This document shows positions 34,965 to 44,860 of a stretch of 64,000 bases of DNA, piece by piece. The stretch covers positions 1 through 64,000 of the forward strand of contig JAKCWW010000559.1 in NCBI GenBank assembly GCA_026260175.1, written 5' to 3'. Position 1 is the stretch's first letter. Every line of letters begins with the position of its first letter. Source of the stretch: Reticulitermes lucifugus. Its lineage: Eukaryota; Arthropoda; Insecta; Blattodea; Rhinotermitidae. Below the pieces are notes generated by a model, which saw only the letters and a list, made by a program, of their open reading frames with translations, was not told the DNA's origin and did not search any database. Position numbers and translations under genes: made by a program.

Positions 34965-35469
34965 AAGTCATGTAAAGTGGTATGAAGTCATCAAACCCTG
35001 ATATAAGTAATAAACAATTTACGGGCACGGTGACTTCTCGGACAAGCAGTAGTTGGCCGTCTCGAATTTCATGCAATAATTTTGTAAATATTTTAAGGTC
35101 TATGTTGGCAACATTGTGGAATATTAATATTCTATTTTTTGCACTCCATATATGCTAAACGCATTTTCCACTATGTATTTGAAGAAGAGCGTATCCCTCT
35201 CATATATTCACTCAGATCCATTCATACACACATTTATAACTTTGCATAAAGTGTCCTCTTTCTATAATTATCGCGAAACCATGAAGCTAACAGAAAAAAC
35301 ATATTGAACATAACATGTGTTTCAGTCTTGGGTACAAAGTTCATTCGAAACACTTTTCTCTTCGGTACATAAAAAGCTATGCAGACGTGCACGTACGTCT
35401 TCAAGTAAAGTGTCCGCTACTTCGTCCGGTTTTAACCACACTCGAAATAATCGGACATTTGATCGTACA

Positions 35470-35545
35470 ATTTTCTGATATTGAATTCCGTGAAAATCCA
35501 TGCATGGGTCCTTGAGATGTTACATGTTTGCAGACAGACAAAACA
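35470..35545 (+). repeat. dispersed CCGTGAAAATCCATGCATGG motif, copy 3
   Basis: CCGTGAAAATCCATGCATGG, then GAGATGTTACATGTTTGCAG and ACAGACAAA, parallel to 1073-1145 and 22055-22145. No ends can be set. Confidence 0.4.
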
Positions 35546-35739
35546 ATATTTTCAGTACCCAAATCAGCACGGATGAGAAGGTGCCTAAAAACAGACAACA
35601 TAAAATTCTTCAAACAAATTTGCCACCTCCGTAAGTTCTGTGTATTCACATGCACACAACACAGGCATGTTCCGCTGACTTACATCCACAGATTATACTC
35701 AAAGCAACAGAACGTGAGTATGTGAAATTAATGTATTCA

Positions 35740-35900
35740 TATCGCAAGTGTTCAGTGGCGGGTTCTAGTAACCACGGTAATAAAGTTCGTGTTCCATAAA
35801 ATACAGGAAATTTCTTTACCAACCGAATGACTACAATATTTTCAAAACGTCTCTGCTCCATAAATTTAGTTACAGAAAAGTCTATTTTATGTGGGTGTCG
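35740..35900 (-). mobile_element. interspersed repeat reading LVKKFPVFYGTR
   Basis: The minus strand reads VTKFMEQRRFENIVVIRLVK and KFPVFYGTRTLL. The peptide series LLxKLxVxQLVKKFPAFYGTRRFI recurs in translated repeats of many insects and vertebrates and marks a dispersed non-coding repeat, not a gene. The class of element is not certain. Confidence 0.5.
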
Positions 35901-35984
35901 AAGTCCCTTCCTCACTCTGAAGAAGGAACACGCCTACATACTGAGAGCTTTTGAGAGAGAGGTGCTAATGACAATATATGTAAA

Positions 35985-36375
35985 CAAGAAAGAGTATTAA
36001 GGAGAATACGTGTTAAGCAAGAAAGAGTGTTAAGGGGAAAAGGTGTAAGCAATGGAGTGTGTTAAGCTTAAGTGTAAGCAAGAGAGAGTTTTAAAGAGAA
36101 TACTGGTAAGCAAGGAAGAGCGTAAAGGAGAATACGTGTAAGCAAGAAAAAGTGTTAGGGAAAATACTTTGTAAGCAAGCAGTAGTGTTGAGGGAAATAT
36201 TAGTAAGCAAGAAACAGTGTTAATGTGATTACGTATAAGCAAGAACGAGAGTTAAAGAGAATATTTGTAAGCAAGAAAGTGTGCCAAAGATTACGTGTAA
36301 GCAAAGATTGTCAAGGAGAAATCTTGTCAGCAAGAAATAATGTTAAGGAGAAATACTTGTGCGACAGGAAGAGTA
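35985..36375 (+). repeat. minisatellite, about 32 bp unit, about 12 copies
   Basis: Units begin TAAGCAAGAAAGAGTGTTAA and continue GGAGAATACGTG. Lengths vary from 29 to 34 bp and copies differ by several bases, so the array is moderately old. The strand is purine-rich. The short Ser/Leu-rich frame on the opposite strand is an artefact of it. Confidence 0.9.
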
Positions 36376-36760
36376 GTGGAAATAAAAATTACAGAGTAAA
36401 AAACTTCGTAATATATGCTCCAAGACTTATAACTAAAGACGAATAATTCAAAGGAAACACGTTGATGTGATGTTATAGCTTAAATACAAGAAAGGGGAAT
36501 GAATGCAATTTTCATTCGTGAAATTTCAAGCTGAGATATCACTTAAAAAACCAAGGTGAAGAAAGTTGAAACAGCACATTATGATAGTGTGGACTTAGTC
36601 GTTTACGGCTGGAATTCTATGATGCATTTCAAGGAAAACGACCGTAGCCGATTAAGATGCTATCTGGTCATTAGCACTGACGAACTGAGAAGTCCACGCC
36701 AACCTTGCGTTTATCCTTGTCTCTATCCTACGTTCGACCCACGGACTTTCCGTGTGCGAC

Positions 36761-37240
36761 AAGTGTGATGACAGCAGTATCAGGCACTCCGTAAGGACAC
36801 AAGTGTGGTGACAGCAGTATCAGGCACTCCGTAATGACACAAGTGTGATGACAGCAGTATCAGGCACTCCGTAACGACACAAGTGTGGTGACAGCAGTAT
36901 CAGGCATTCCGTAACGACACAAGTGTGGTGACAGCAGTATCAGGCACTCCTTAACGACACAAGTGTGGTAACAGCAGTATCAGGCACTCCGTAACGACAC
37001 AAGTGTGGTAACAGCAGTATCAGGCACTCCGTAACGACACAAGTGTGGTGACAGCAGTATCAGGCACTCCGTAACGACACAAGTGTGATGACAGCAGTAT
37101 CAGGCACTCTGTAAAGACACAAGTGTGGTGACAGCAGTATCAGGCACTCCGTAACGACACAAGTGTGATGGCAGCAATATCAGGCACTACGTAACGACAC
37201 CATTGTGATGACAGCAGTATCGGTCACTCCATAACGCTCA
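36761..37240 (+). repeat. minisatellite, 12 units of exactly 40 bp
   Basis: The unit is AAGTGTGGTGACAGCAGTAT followed by CAGGCACTCCGTAACGACAC. The period stays 40 bp throughout (480 bp / 12). Differences are single bases (GTGATG or GTGGTA for GTGGTG, GTAATG or GTAAGG for GTAACG). The last two units are the most diverged, as expected at an array edge. The low divergence suggests recent expansion or homogenisation. Confidence 0.97.
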
Positions 37241-38395
37241 GCAACACGACGATCCATCCTCTTCCATCTGCATTCCTATAAACCTCTCCATTTTAATTTA
37301 TATCTTGCCTGGTGAGTTTAGTTCTACTAATTTTTTAATGATAATATTTATATAGATAGTCTTTCAAAGCACACACATATTCTTTCGTTGTTTCAGTTAA
37401 TGAGATACAGTATGTACCGCCCCGTCATAAAGGAAAAGACAGTGATGCTTTCATATCCTGAACCCTTTAACAGATAAATTAAAAATAATGCCCTGCGTTA
37501 TTACTAACTGAATAAGCCAATTAATTACTTTTGTCAGAGAAACTTGACGATTTTACACTGGTACTGTGCACTCTGTGATATTTCATCAAATGAAATGGGG
37601 AGAATGCCGAAGAGGGCAGCTGATGGTCGTAATGAAAGTGCCATTAACAAACAAACAACAGGAACGCGGATCTACTTGGAACTGTCACAGCCACATTTTC
37701 CTCATCCCTCCACACCCTATACTCTGTGTTTTTAAATTGTTTGTTATACTCCCGTTAATGGTTCATGTGAGACACCCAATGTCTGTAGCCTGAATGACTG
37801 ACCGGTAGAATATCTGGCTATTATAAATATAACTAATTTTTCCCATTATGAAATATCACACGCCAGTCCAAATGATTGCTTGTCAAATCCAGGCCGCATG
37901 GATATCATTGCTTCATTAGCACCCAATCGCCCAAATACAAACACCCCCATTCCACCCCTCCCTTTTCCAGCCTTTACCCATGACCCACGAACCTACTAAC
38001 TCTGAAACAATCAATTCAGGCTTCCAGTGACAAGTGTCCCACAAGAGTGAGCAGGTTGGCGTCATCACTCCAGATGCAAACTCAGCTCAGTATGGAAACT
38101 AGCGCTGGTGCAAATACTGCACCAGTTCTGTGTGTCGGAGTTTAGAGAATATATGCACGGCGCAATTGTAACACCACGTCTTCAACGTATTCACCCTAAT
38201 GGACGGAAGCGCCGTAACAAAAGCTGTCTTTCAGATGGATGTCTACCAGAAGTGCCTCGGAAAATTCAATTTAGACATTCTGTCTCCAACGAACATTTTA
38301 GGAAATTTAGCGTACAAATGATATCTGCGAGGCGCATCACAGAAAAAAAAGATTTAAAATTGTGTTCAATGACAGTGATATTATACATATTCTTA
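37241..38395. other. spacer, nothing recognised
   Basis: A C-rich patch is at about 37940-37990. No supported gene. Confidence 0.45.
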
Positions 38396-38400
38396 TATTA

Positions 38401-38450
38401 CAATCCTGATGATGGAGACGGATTTGGTCTCTGAAACGATGGTTTATCTG
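38401..38450 (+). ncRNA. hammerhead-like ribozyme core, exact CTGATGA and GAAAC
   Basis: CTGATGA (38406-38412), then stem II GAGAC (38415-38419) pairing with GTCTC (38427-38431) across a 7 base loop, plus a G-T wobble, then GAAAC (38433-38437). These are the two invariant boxes of the hammerhead in the right order with a closed stem II. Flanks CAATC and GATGG pair only partly, so stem I and the cleavage site are uncertain. It is not in an obvious palindrome, unlike the copies at 26215 and 31750. Confidence 0.65.
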
Positions 38451-39889
38451 AAAGAATTCACGCGGCTGTCAAGGCTAGAACATGTTATTGAATGCATTTC
38501 TCACATTCCTATACAATGAAAAAGAACAAATATTCCGCGTTTTCACAGTCGCTTTCGTTACCACAACGCAGGCCAATCCTAACCCTTCTCTTCTAAGAGT
38601 ATCGCGTAAGAGTCCTTCTTGAAAAGCTTGTACAGGTTATTCAAAAAATTACACATTTGTATGGAATCCGAAGTTTTATTTACTTTAAAAAAGTCAGTTG
38701 CTTGAATGTGTTCTGAGCCACATTAATTGAATCAACTTATTGATTGTCTACCTCCTTAATCATTCTTAATATTATCCTCCCATCTAACGCTTACTTCTCC
38801 CACGTTGTCTCTTCTACTCAGGTTTTAAAACTGGTACGTTGAATGCGTTTACTTACGCGTGCTACACATCTACATTAATTAAGAAGGATTACCAACCAAG
38901 AACTAATTCAGAAAAGAATGAGAACTGTGTTCCCATTGCAGATTCCCGCATTATTTTGAACAGATCGATGTTCCACTTCTGTCGGGTAGTCAATATACAT
39001 GGGGTTCAGACTGTAATATGTACAGGCGAGCCACTATATTTCATCCTAGTGCTTTTGAGGTTGAGACTGCTATTTAAAAGTTGACGATACATAAACTGTT
39101 AGAAACTGAACAAATTCTGGCACAGTAAATCCATACAGAGGGTGAAATATTACGTTACTACATACGTAAATTCAGTAGTTTAATACGAAATAATCAAGGC
39201 TTGCCTCAAGAGTAAAATGAATTTATATTGTACCTATTTAAAAGACAGTAGACACTGTAGTCATTATCGAGACATATAACAGTTATGAACTACATACTAC
39301 ATTTTATCCAACATTCTTCTATCAAGTTTAATTCCATACAGAGAAACATTATTGGGGATCAACAGTATGAATGTGGACGTAACAGACCCTCTTCTGATCA
39401 TATACTCTGCATTCGCGATGCACATGAAAAGTATGAATACTGTGTAACGGTGCATTAGATAGGCAGAGACGTCAAGAAAGCCTATTATACCTGTACAATG
39501 GAAATTCCGTATCATATTTTCACTGAGTACGATATAGGGCCTACCCATAAATAAAACTTGCTTAATTATAATGTACTTCATTTAAACCTAAACCCGGGTA
39601 AGTCAACATTTGTCTGACACTTCTCGTGTTGAAAATAATCGAACACGATGAGATGCTTTGCTGTCTCGGTCTTTCAGGTCTACTGCGGAATATGCATTAG
39701 TAGGGTTCAAGAAAACAGGAAGGAATTGAAATTAAATGTGACACACTAGCTTCTGGTCTACACTCATGTTACTAATTTACCAGGTAAATACTTAAATGCT
39801 ATAAACAAAAACACAGAGTCTTCATTAGTCTGTATTAAACAGAATTGGTATAAGGCAAAATGTTGATAAAACTGTGTACTTATGTTCCG
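38451..39889. other. spacer, nothing recognised
   Basis: AT-rich with frames of up to 94 codons. No family resemblance. Confidence 0.45.
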
Positions 39890-40614
39890 TCAACAGAAAG
39901 TGGTTCAAAATCGCAAAGTAAAAATAGCTTACAAATCCACTAAGTGTGTGACAAATTTCAAATACGTGGAAACGACAGTAACAAATCAAAACTCCAGGCA
40001 GTAAGAAGTTAACGGAAGATTAAACATAAAGAATTCAACGACTCATTTTTTTTAAATCGTTTGTTTTCAATTCTGGTACCTGAAAATGTACAGATTAAAA
40101 TATACACAAAGACATAACTTTTTGTGTTGTTATGGGCGTGAAACTTGGTGCCTTACAGCACGGGAAGAACAGAGGCTGAGGTTGTTCGAGAACTGGATGC
40201 TACTCGGGAAGTTTGTACATATAAGGGACGAAATAAGTACAGGCAACACACAGCTGCGTATGTGTTATGAGAAGCTTCATGATTGTTACGGACCGCCAAA
40301 CGATCAAATCAGGAGGTTGAGATGGACGGGGAACGTAGCACGCGTGGGAGAAGAGAAAGATGTTTACTGGGGTTTAGTGGCGAAATCTGAAGGAAGGTGA
40401 TCACAAAGAAAAACTAGGCGTACTTTGAAAGATTACTATTGAAATGAAACTTACAGAAACAACACCGTAGATTATGGATTGGATTCATGTGGTTCAGGAT
40501 AGGGGATAGTTACGGGTTGTAAACACAGCAATTAATCATCGTGTTCCACAAGGTGCAAAGACTTTTTACACTACCTGAGAAAATGTTACCTTCGCAAGAA
40601 GGGTTCTGTCGCAC
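39890..40614 (+). mobile_element. non-LTR LINE (family A), ORF2 C-terminus and 3' UTR
   Basis: In order: TNFKYVETTVTNQNSRQ (the FKYLG..VT block after the reverse transcriptase palm), CCYGRETWCLTAREEQRLRL and FENWML (the YGCETWTL..EE.RLRVFE block), LHDCYGPPNDQIRRLRWTGN and VARVGEE (the RLRWAGHVARMGE block). After the ORF the trailer reads TTCGCAAGAAGGGTTCTGTC and GCACGGAG before the tetranucleotide tail. The copy is truncated before the reverse transcriptase catalytic core and has a few stops and shifts; 105 codons at 40086-40400 are still open. It is the best preserved of four family A copies in the window. Confidence 0.8.
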
Positions 40615-40650
40615 GGAGTTAGTTAGTTAGTTTGTTAGTTAGTTAGTTGG
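40615..40650 (+). repeat. (GTTA)n tail of the LINE
   Basis: GTTAGTTAGTTAGTTTGTTA with further GTTA units, directly following the LINE 3' UTR. It is probably the element's terminal repeat. Confidence 0.85.
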
Positions 40651-41804
40651 TTGGTGCTGAAGGTCTCATACACCGTATCCTCCTTTATCGTAAAAATACT
40701 TGGGGAAGATTACAATTTATGAAGCTCTCCACTCTTTTGTTACTTTTACATTTCTTAGGTCTTAATATTCTCTTTATCATACGGTTGTCAGAACTCCTTA
40801 ACCTATACTCCTTTATCAACCTACAGTACTAAGTTGCAAACATATACGAAATAATCGGTAACATTATGCTTGTGTGCTTTAATCTTCGTATTTTATTATA
40901 GGAGACGGGAAAATAAAGGATTGTGAACTGAAGAGTAACCCACCTAGTAGCAAGCATTCGCCAATTTAATTTGCTCTGAAATACTTTGTAAATCTAAATT
41001 TGATTTGATGGCCAAGTCACTTGAATTCCTTATTTATTAAAATACTCACTTTGGTCTTTCACGAACTTTAAGTAATCTTGTTTTTACGGTGGATATGAGG
41101 CTTTTGCGCAACTGACATAGCCTGTGAGAAGGGGTCTCTCTCTCTCGCAACCAATTACAAAGTTGTCGCCTGAGGTAAAGTTAGTTCCTTAACCTTCGTA
41201 TATGGTTTTATACGGTCCGATCTTGAAATGTCTACTTCATCATGCCTACCACATTATTTAAATTATACTCCTACGTAGGAAACGCTCCTCACTTCCATGA
41301 CCTCTTCTGTTAAGTACTGATGATGTAATATATTATTACGTTATTAAGTAGATCTATCTATATATATATATATATATATATAAGCGATGTTCAATAATTA
41401 AGTTTACCCACGTCATAAACAATTAAATGACAAGCCGTTAAAAACTTACACGTAGCTTGTTTATTCCACTGAAGGACTTTTGTCAGTCAGAAGAGTCACC
41501 AAACACACTGCTGCATGTGTCCCATCCGTCAGTATATAAACTGGGCTCTCGCGTTCGCAAGCACCCACGAAAAGCTATTTCCACTTTTTCATGACTGTTG
41601 AATCTGCGACCTCTCAAATCGTTGCTTCAGCGGCCCAGACAAATATTCTGTCGCCAGGTGTGATCACTCGGCAGGTTAACTCAGCCTCACACAGAGCACG
41701 ACGGACACAAGTGTTGTCGCAGACGTTTCACTAGAAACTTCTGCAATCTGCAAACTATTGTTTCGACCCCTGTAGCAGCAATTGAGATTCCACAACACTG
41801 AAGA
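40651..41804. other. spacer with an (AT)n run at 41357-41383
   Basis: (AT)n dinucleotides at 41357-41383. GATGTTCAATAATTAAGTTT just after them could be a mariner-type end belonging to the remnant at 41805, but no partner end was found. Confidence 0.5.
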
Positions 41805-41925
41805 AGTAAAATGTTAGCAAATGAAAAGGCCGATTTCTACAGTGACAGAATGCTTCAGCTGTTGCAAAGGTGGGGCAAATGTGTCGCTCTTCTCGGGGAT
41901 TACGTTGCCGTTAGGTATGGTGATA
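41805..41925 (+). pseudogene. mariner transposase C-terminus, fragment
   Basis: The frame reads ANEKADFYSDRMLQLLQRWG KCVALLGDYVA. The DFYxxGxxxLxxRWxKCxxxxGDYVE pattern is the usual C-terminus of mariner transposases. The catalytic part upstream was not found. Confidence 0.5.
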
Positions 41926-42139
41926 TATCCCAAAGAGTATACAATGAATATCAACCACTACATGCCGGGCAACGTCATTTCTTTTACGGTGGTCCCTGCG
42001 ATTAATTACGCACAAAACCATGACGGAATACAGGAGTGGACGTACATCTCCACGCACTTTTTAACATCGGCATGAGATAAAGGTCAGTGTTAAGCTTCAC
42101 GCCTTGGCCACTTTACCTACAGACTCAATGACTAGGAGG

Positions 42140-42272
42140 CTGGAACTGCCTCAGATCCGGTCTGGACGATTTTGAGAAGACAAAAACCTCCTGACTCTGC
42201 TGCGAATCGAAAAATGATTCTTCCGTCGCCAAGCCTATAGCTTAGTCACCATACCGGCTAAGCTATCCCGTC
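42140..42272 (-). mobile_element. tRNA-derived SINE, minus strand
   Basis: The minus strand holds TAGCTTAGCCGG (42265-42254), an exact A box, and TTTTCGATTCGC (42213-42202), a decayed B box, spaced 40 bases apart as in a tRNA-like head. The rest (TCAGGAGGTTTTTGTC and onward) is the body. The 3' end is not defined. Confidence 0.6.
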
Positions 42273-43230
42273 TTCCGATTCATATAAACGCACGGAGAGA
42301 GAGAACAAGCATTTTCTGCAGAACCGCGCGAGTGCCGCCCAAATGACTTGAAAGGAACAACGCCGTCTGCAATCAAAGTTCGTGTATATTTTTATGTTAC
42401 TAGTATTATTCCTATTAATCTGTCACTGACACAGTTAAAAGCATAAACATCAAGAACTGTCAATAGAAAAGAAGGAGTTGTTAATTGTTTTTCAGTGAAA
42501 TATCAGTGCATTTTCTTCAATTTTTACAGTAACACCTCCTCTTTAACGGGTAGCGTTAACATGAATTCTACTACAGCCAACTTCAGAGGCCAATGGCCTC
42601 TTCCGTTCCCCGCCTCATTTTGTTATGCCATCCTCTTACGGCTATATGTCGTCCAACATTTCTTAAACCTTCTAGATCATTATTCGACAGGATCTTTGGG
42701 ATAAGACTGCATTAAATCCTTCCAACATATTCACACTATTTCTGCCGCCGAAAATGTTCATTAGTAATGCTCTGTACTTCCTAATATCTCTACCACTCTT
42801 CTGATCACACAAGAAATTTTAACGTGTAACATACATTACATTTAACCTTCTGAAATCAGTAATCCTATATAATATATTCCATCTAACAACAATAAGCATC
42901 TGCAAACCACGACATGCATAAACTTATAACATATGGTTTTCGTCATACAGTAATGGTCAAACGCCCACTTCTTAAAACTCAAGTAATCCGATTAAGAAAA
43001 CTAAGGATTTTATCAGAATAATCTTAACATTCCATCCACAACCAAGCGATGAAATCTGCTGGAACAGAACATTTTAACTAATTGTAATGTATATTCATTT
43101 TTAATTTTGTCCTTAATTATAAATAATTGACACATACGATTCAGATCTCGATCATGTAACACAAACCAGTGTGTATATAACTCAAATAACACAATATTCA
43201 ATTGTTCTCAGATATTCTATATCTCCTGCT
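42273..43230. other. spacer, nothing recognised
   Basis: AT-rich, with a 69-codon frame at 42495-42704. No family resemblance. Confidence 0.45.
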
Positions 43231-43235
43231 AGTCA

Positions 43236-43285
43236 ATCCTACATGTTTCGATCTCTCATGGGATCATCATCAGGAATTCATATCA
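43236..43285 (-). ncRNA. hammerhead-like ribozyme, exact CTGATGA and GAAAC
   Basis: On the minus strand: AATTC, CTGATGA (43273-43267), stem II GATC / GATC (43265-43262 with 43253-43250), GAAAC (43249-43245), ATGTA, then GGATT. AATTC and GGATT can pair (one G-T wobble) as stem I, giving the cleavage triplet GUA, an allowed NUH. Again GAAAC runs into ACATGT. Core boxes, stem II and stem I are all consistent, so this is the best candidate in the window for an active fold. Confidence 0.75.
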
Positions 43286-44239
43286 CAGTAGTATTCCAAA
43301 AAACTAAATTAGCAATGTAAATACATAATAAAAAGATACAAAAAGACGGTCAGTTATTATGTAGGCGATTGGCTGTGCAGTGGATCCCTGGTATAATATG
43401 TTGTGAAGATTTCCTGTGTATGTGTGTGTAGAAGGATGAGACAGTAGTGAATACTAATACATAATACGCAATTTTGATGACTGAAACGACATATTATTTT
43501 CTTCTTACAAGTAAATGTTATATTTGATATAAACGGCCAAACTTTAGGTCTACTGCTTTTAATTTGGGCTGAAAATACCATGTTTAATCGGTATCTGTTG
43601 AGTACATTCTGCATCAGGAATATTCGTAAAGAAACGCAAAAGCGTTCTTCTCTCTAATACATTAATTTCATAAACTTCTTTCAAAAATGCGCACAAAACT
43701 TTGCAAAATCTAAGTTACAGAATAGAGTGTAAAAATGTGCAAAAAGGAAGAAAAACAGAAAAATAATGAGCCTTAAAGAGTTTCCTCTAAGACATTATAA
43801 ACATTTCGAAAATAATTTAAGCGTGCCTTAATTTTCTAAATAGTGGTATGGTGCCACGCTCTTGCGACACCAAAACATCGCTGAAAGAAGCAAAAGTTTA
43901 CGAAAACTATTTCCAAATTGAAATTCCTTGAATAGAGTTCTGATAAAATTTAATTAGCTGCCTGTATACATTGACTCGCATATATACGTACGCCCTGCCT
44001 TTTAAGTTGTCCGCATTGATTTGTATAAAGCCCTTTTCCTCTTTCTCCTCGACGTGTTCGTCGCGCGTATGTATGGCCACAGCATCGGAATTTTCCCGAC
44101 ACGCTCGCGTGTTCAGTTTCTATCCTTTTTTTTGTATTACTAAGAACAATTAGCCACATTATATCAATTAATGTTACATATATAAGCATTTGGATTGATG
44201 GGGAAAGAGAAAGAAAGCTGAACAAAATAACATAATGAG
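43286..44239. other. spacer, nothing recognised
   Basis: AT-rich. A 104-codon minus frame spans 43950-44264 without similarity to known proteins. Confidence 0.45.
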
Positions 44240-44385
44240 AAACGGCATAATTTGTGTTCTTCAACGGCTAATATTAGGGTTACGAACGTGAGGAGAATGA
44301 AATTGGTCGGATATGTCGCAAGAATGGGAAAGATAAGTGATGTTTTGGAAATTACGTTGGTAGACAGCTGGAAGGATAACATTTA
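44240..44385 (+). mobile_element. LINE family A, part 1 of an interrupted copy
   Basis: The frame reads TNVRRMKLVGYVARMGKISD VLEITLV, which matches the RLRWAGHVARMGESRNAYRV block of family A. It breaks off at about 44385; the matching 3' part resumes at about 44641. Confidence 0.7.
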
Positions 44386-44640
44386 AATTTGTTTTAAAGA
44401 ATTAGTTCTACATGTTTCAGTCCGTTTACACATCGTTTACAACATGCATATTCACATCATAACCAGGCTTGTATATGCCACGACACTACCGTGCCATCTT
44501 TAGGCAGACACGTGAATAAATTAGCAGTAACGTAAAACATCCAGATTAATCTGGAATCAGTTACGGATTGAAGCCATATAAAATCTAAACTCCGTGGTAC
44601 ACAGCTGTCTTAACAGACTGAGGTGAACAGTACATATTAC
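44386..44640. mobile_element. insertion inside the LINE, with a decayed hammerhead-like module
   Basis: About 255 bp separate the two halves of the family A LINE. The segment holds CTACATGTTTCAGTCCG near its left side and a module at 44470-44512. The exact insertion points and any duplication could not be fixed by eye. Confidence 0.5.
44470..44512 (-). ncRNA. decayed hammerhead-like module
   Basis: On the minus strand: CTAAAGA (44503-44497) where CTGANGA is expected, a clean stem II GGCAC / GTGTC (one G-T wobble) with a GGTA tetraloop, then GTGGC where GAAAC is expected. The layout fits, but conserved residues in both boxes are changed, so it is inactive if it is one. Confidence 0.4.
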
Positions 44641-44860
44641 TTCAAAAACACAACATGGCTAGTGATGTTACTCCGTATTAAAGACAGGTAGGTAGGCTGT
44701 AGATTGAATTCGTCTGGCTCAAGTTAGGGACCGTCAGCGTTTTCTTGTAAACATTAAGAAATATTAGGTTACACAACAGACAGAAAATTTGTTAAGTAGC
44801 TGAGCAAGTATTACCTTCTCAAAAGGGATATTTTTCGTGAAGCGAGTTAATTTTATATAG
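44641..44860 (+). mobile_element. LINE family A, part 2 (3' end) of an interrupted copy
   Basis: The sequence follows the family A 3' end: ATTGAATTCGTCTGGCTCAA, GGGACCGTCAGCG, AAATTTGTTAAGTAGCTGAG, CAAGTATTACCTTCTCAAAA and GGGATATTTTTCGTGAAGCG, ending AGTTAATTT. These blocks correspond to those at 4370-4500 and 40470-40620. Confidence 0.75.

Larger units (their letters stand above)
33601..35047 (-). mobile_element. mariner element interrupted by a SINE
   Basis: The ends GTGTGTCCGAAAATTCACCG (33601) and CGGTGACTTCTCGGACAAGC (to 35047) are inverted repeats that keep the GTCCGA.AA.TCACCGT core. TA precedes the left end (33599-33600); the right flank no longer shows TA. The transposase remnant runs on the minus strand (33640-34760). 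A SINE sits at 34792-34964, flanked by an 11 bp duplication. Without it the element is about 1.26 kb, the usual mariner length. Confidence 0.85.

Noticed and set aside
34465-35076. Plus- and minus-strand frames around the N run
   Set aside because: They read through the antisense of a mariner transposase, a SINE and undetermined bases.
41318-41350. CTGATGA with a GTAAT/ATTAC hairpin
   Set aside because: GTTAT stands where GAAAC is required, and the region is AT-rich enough for the hairpin to be chance.
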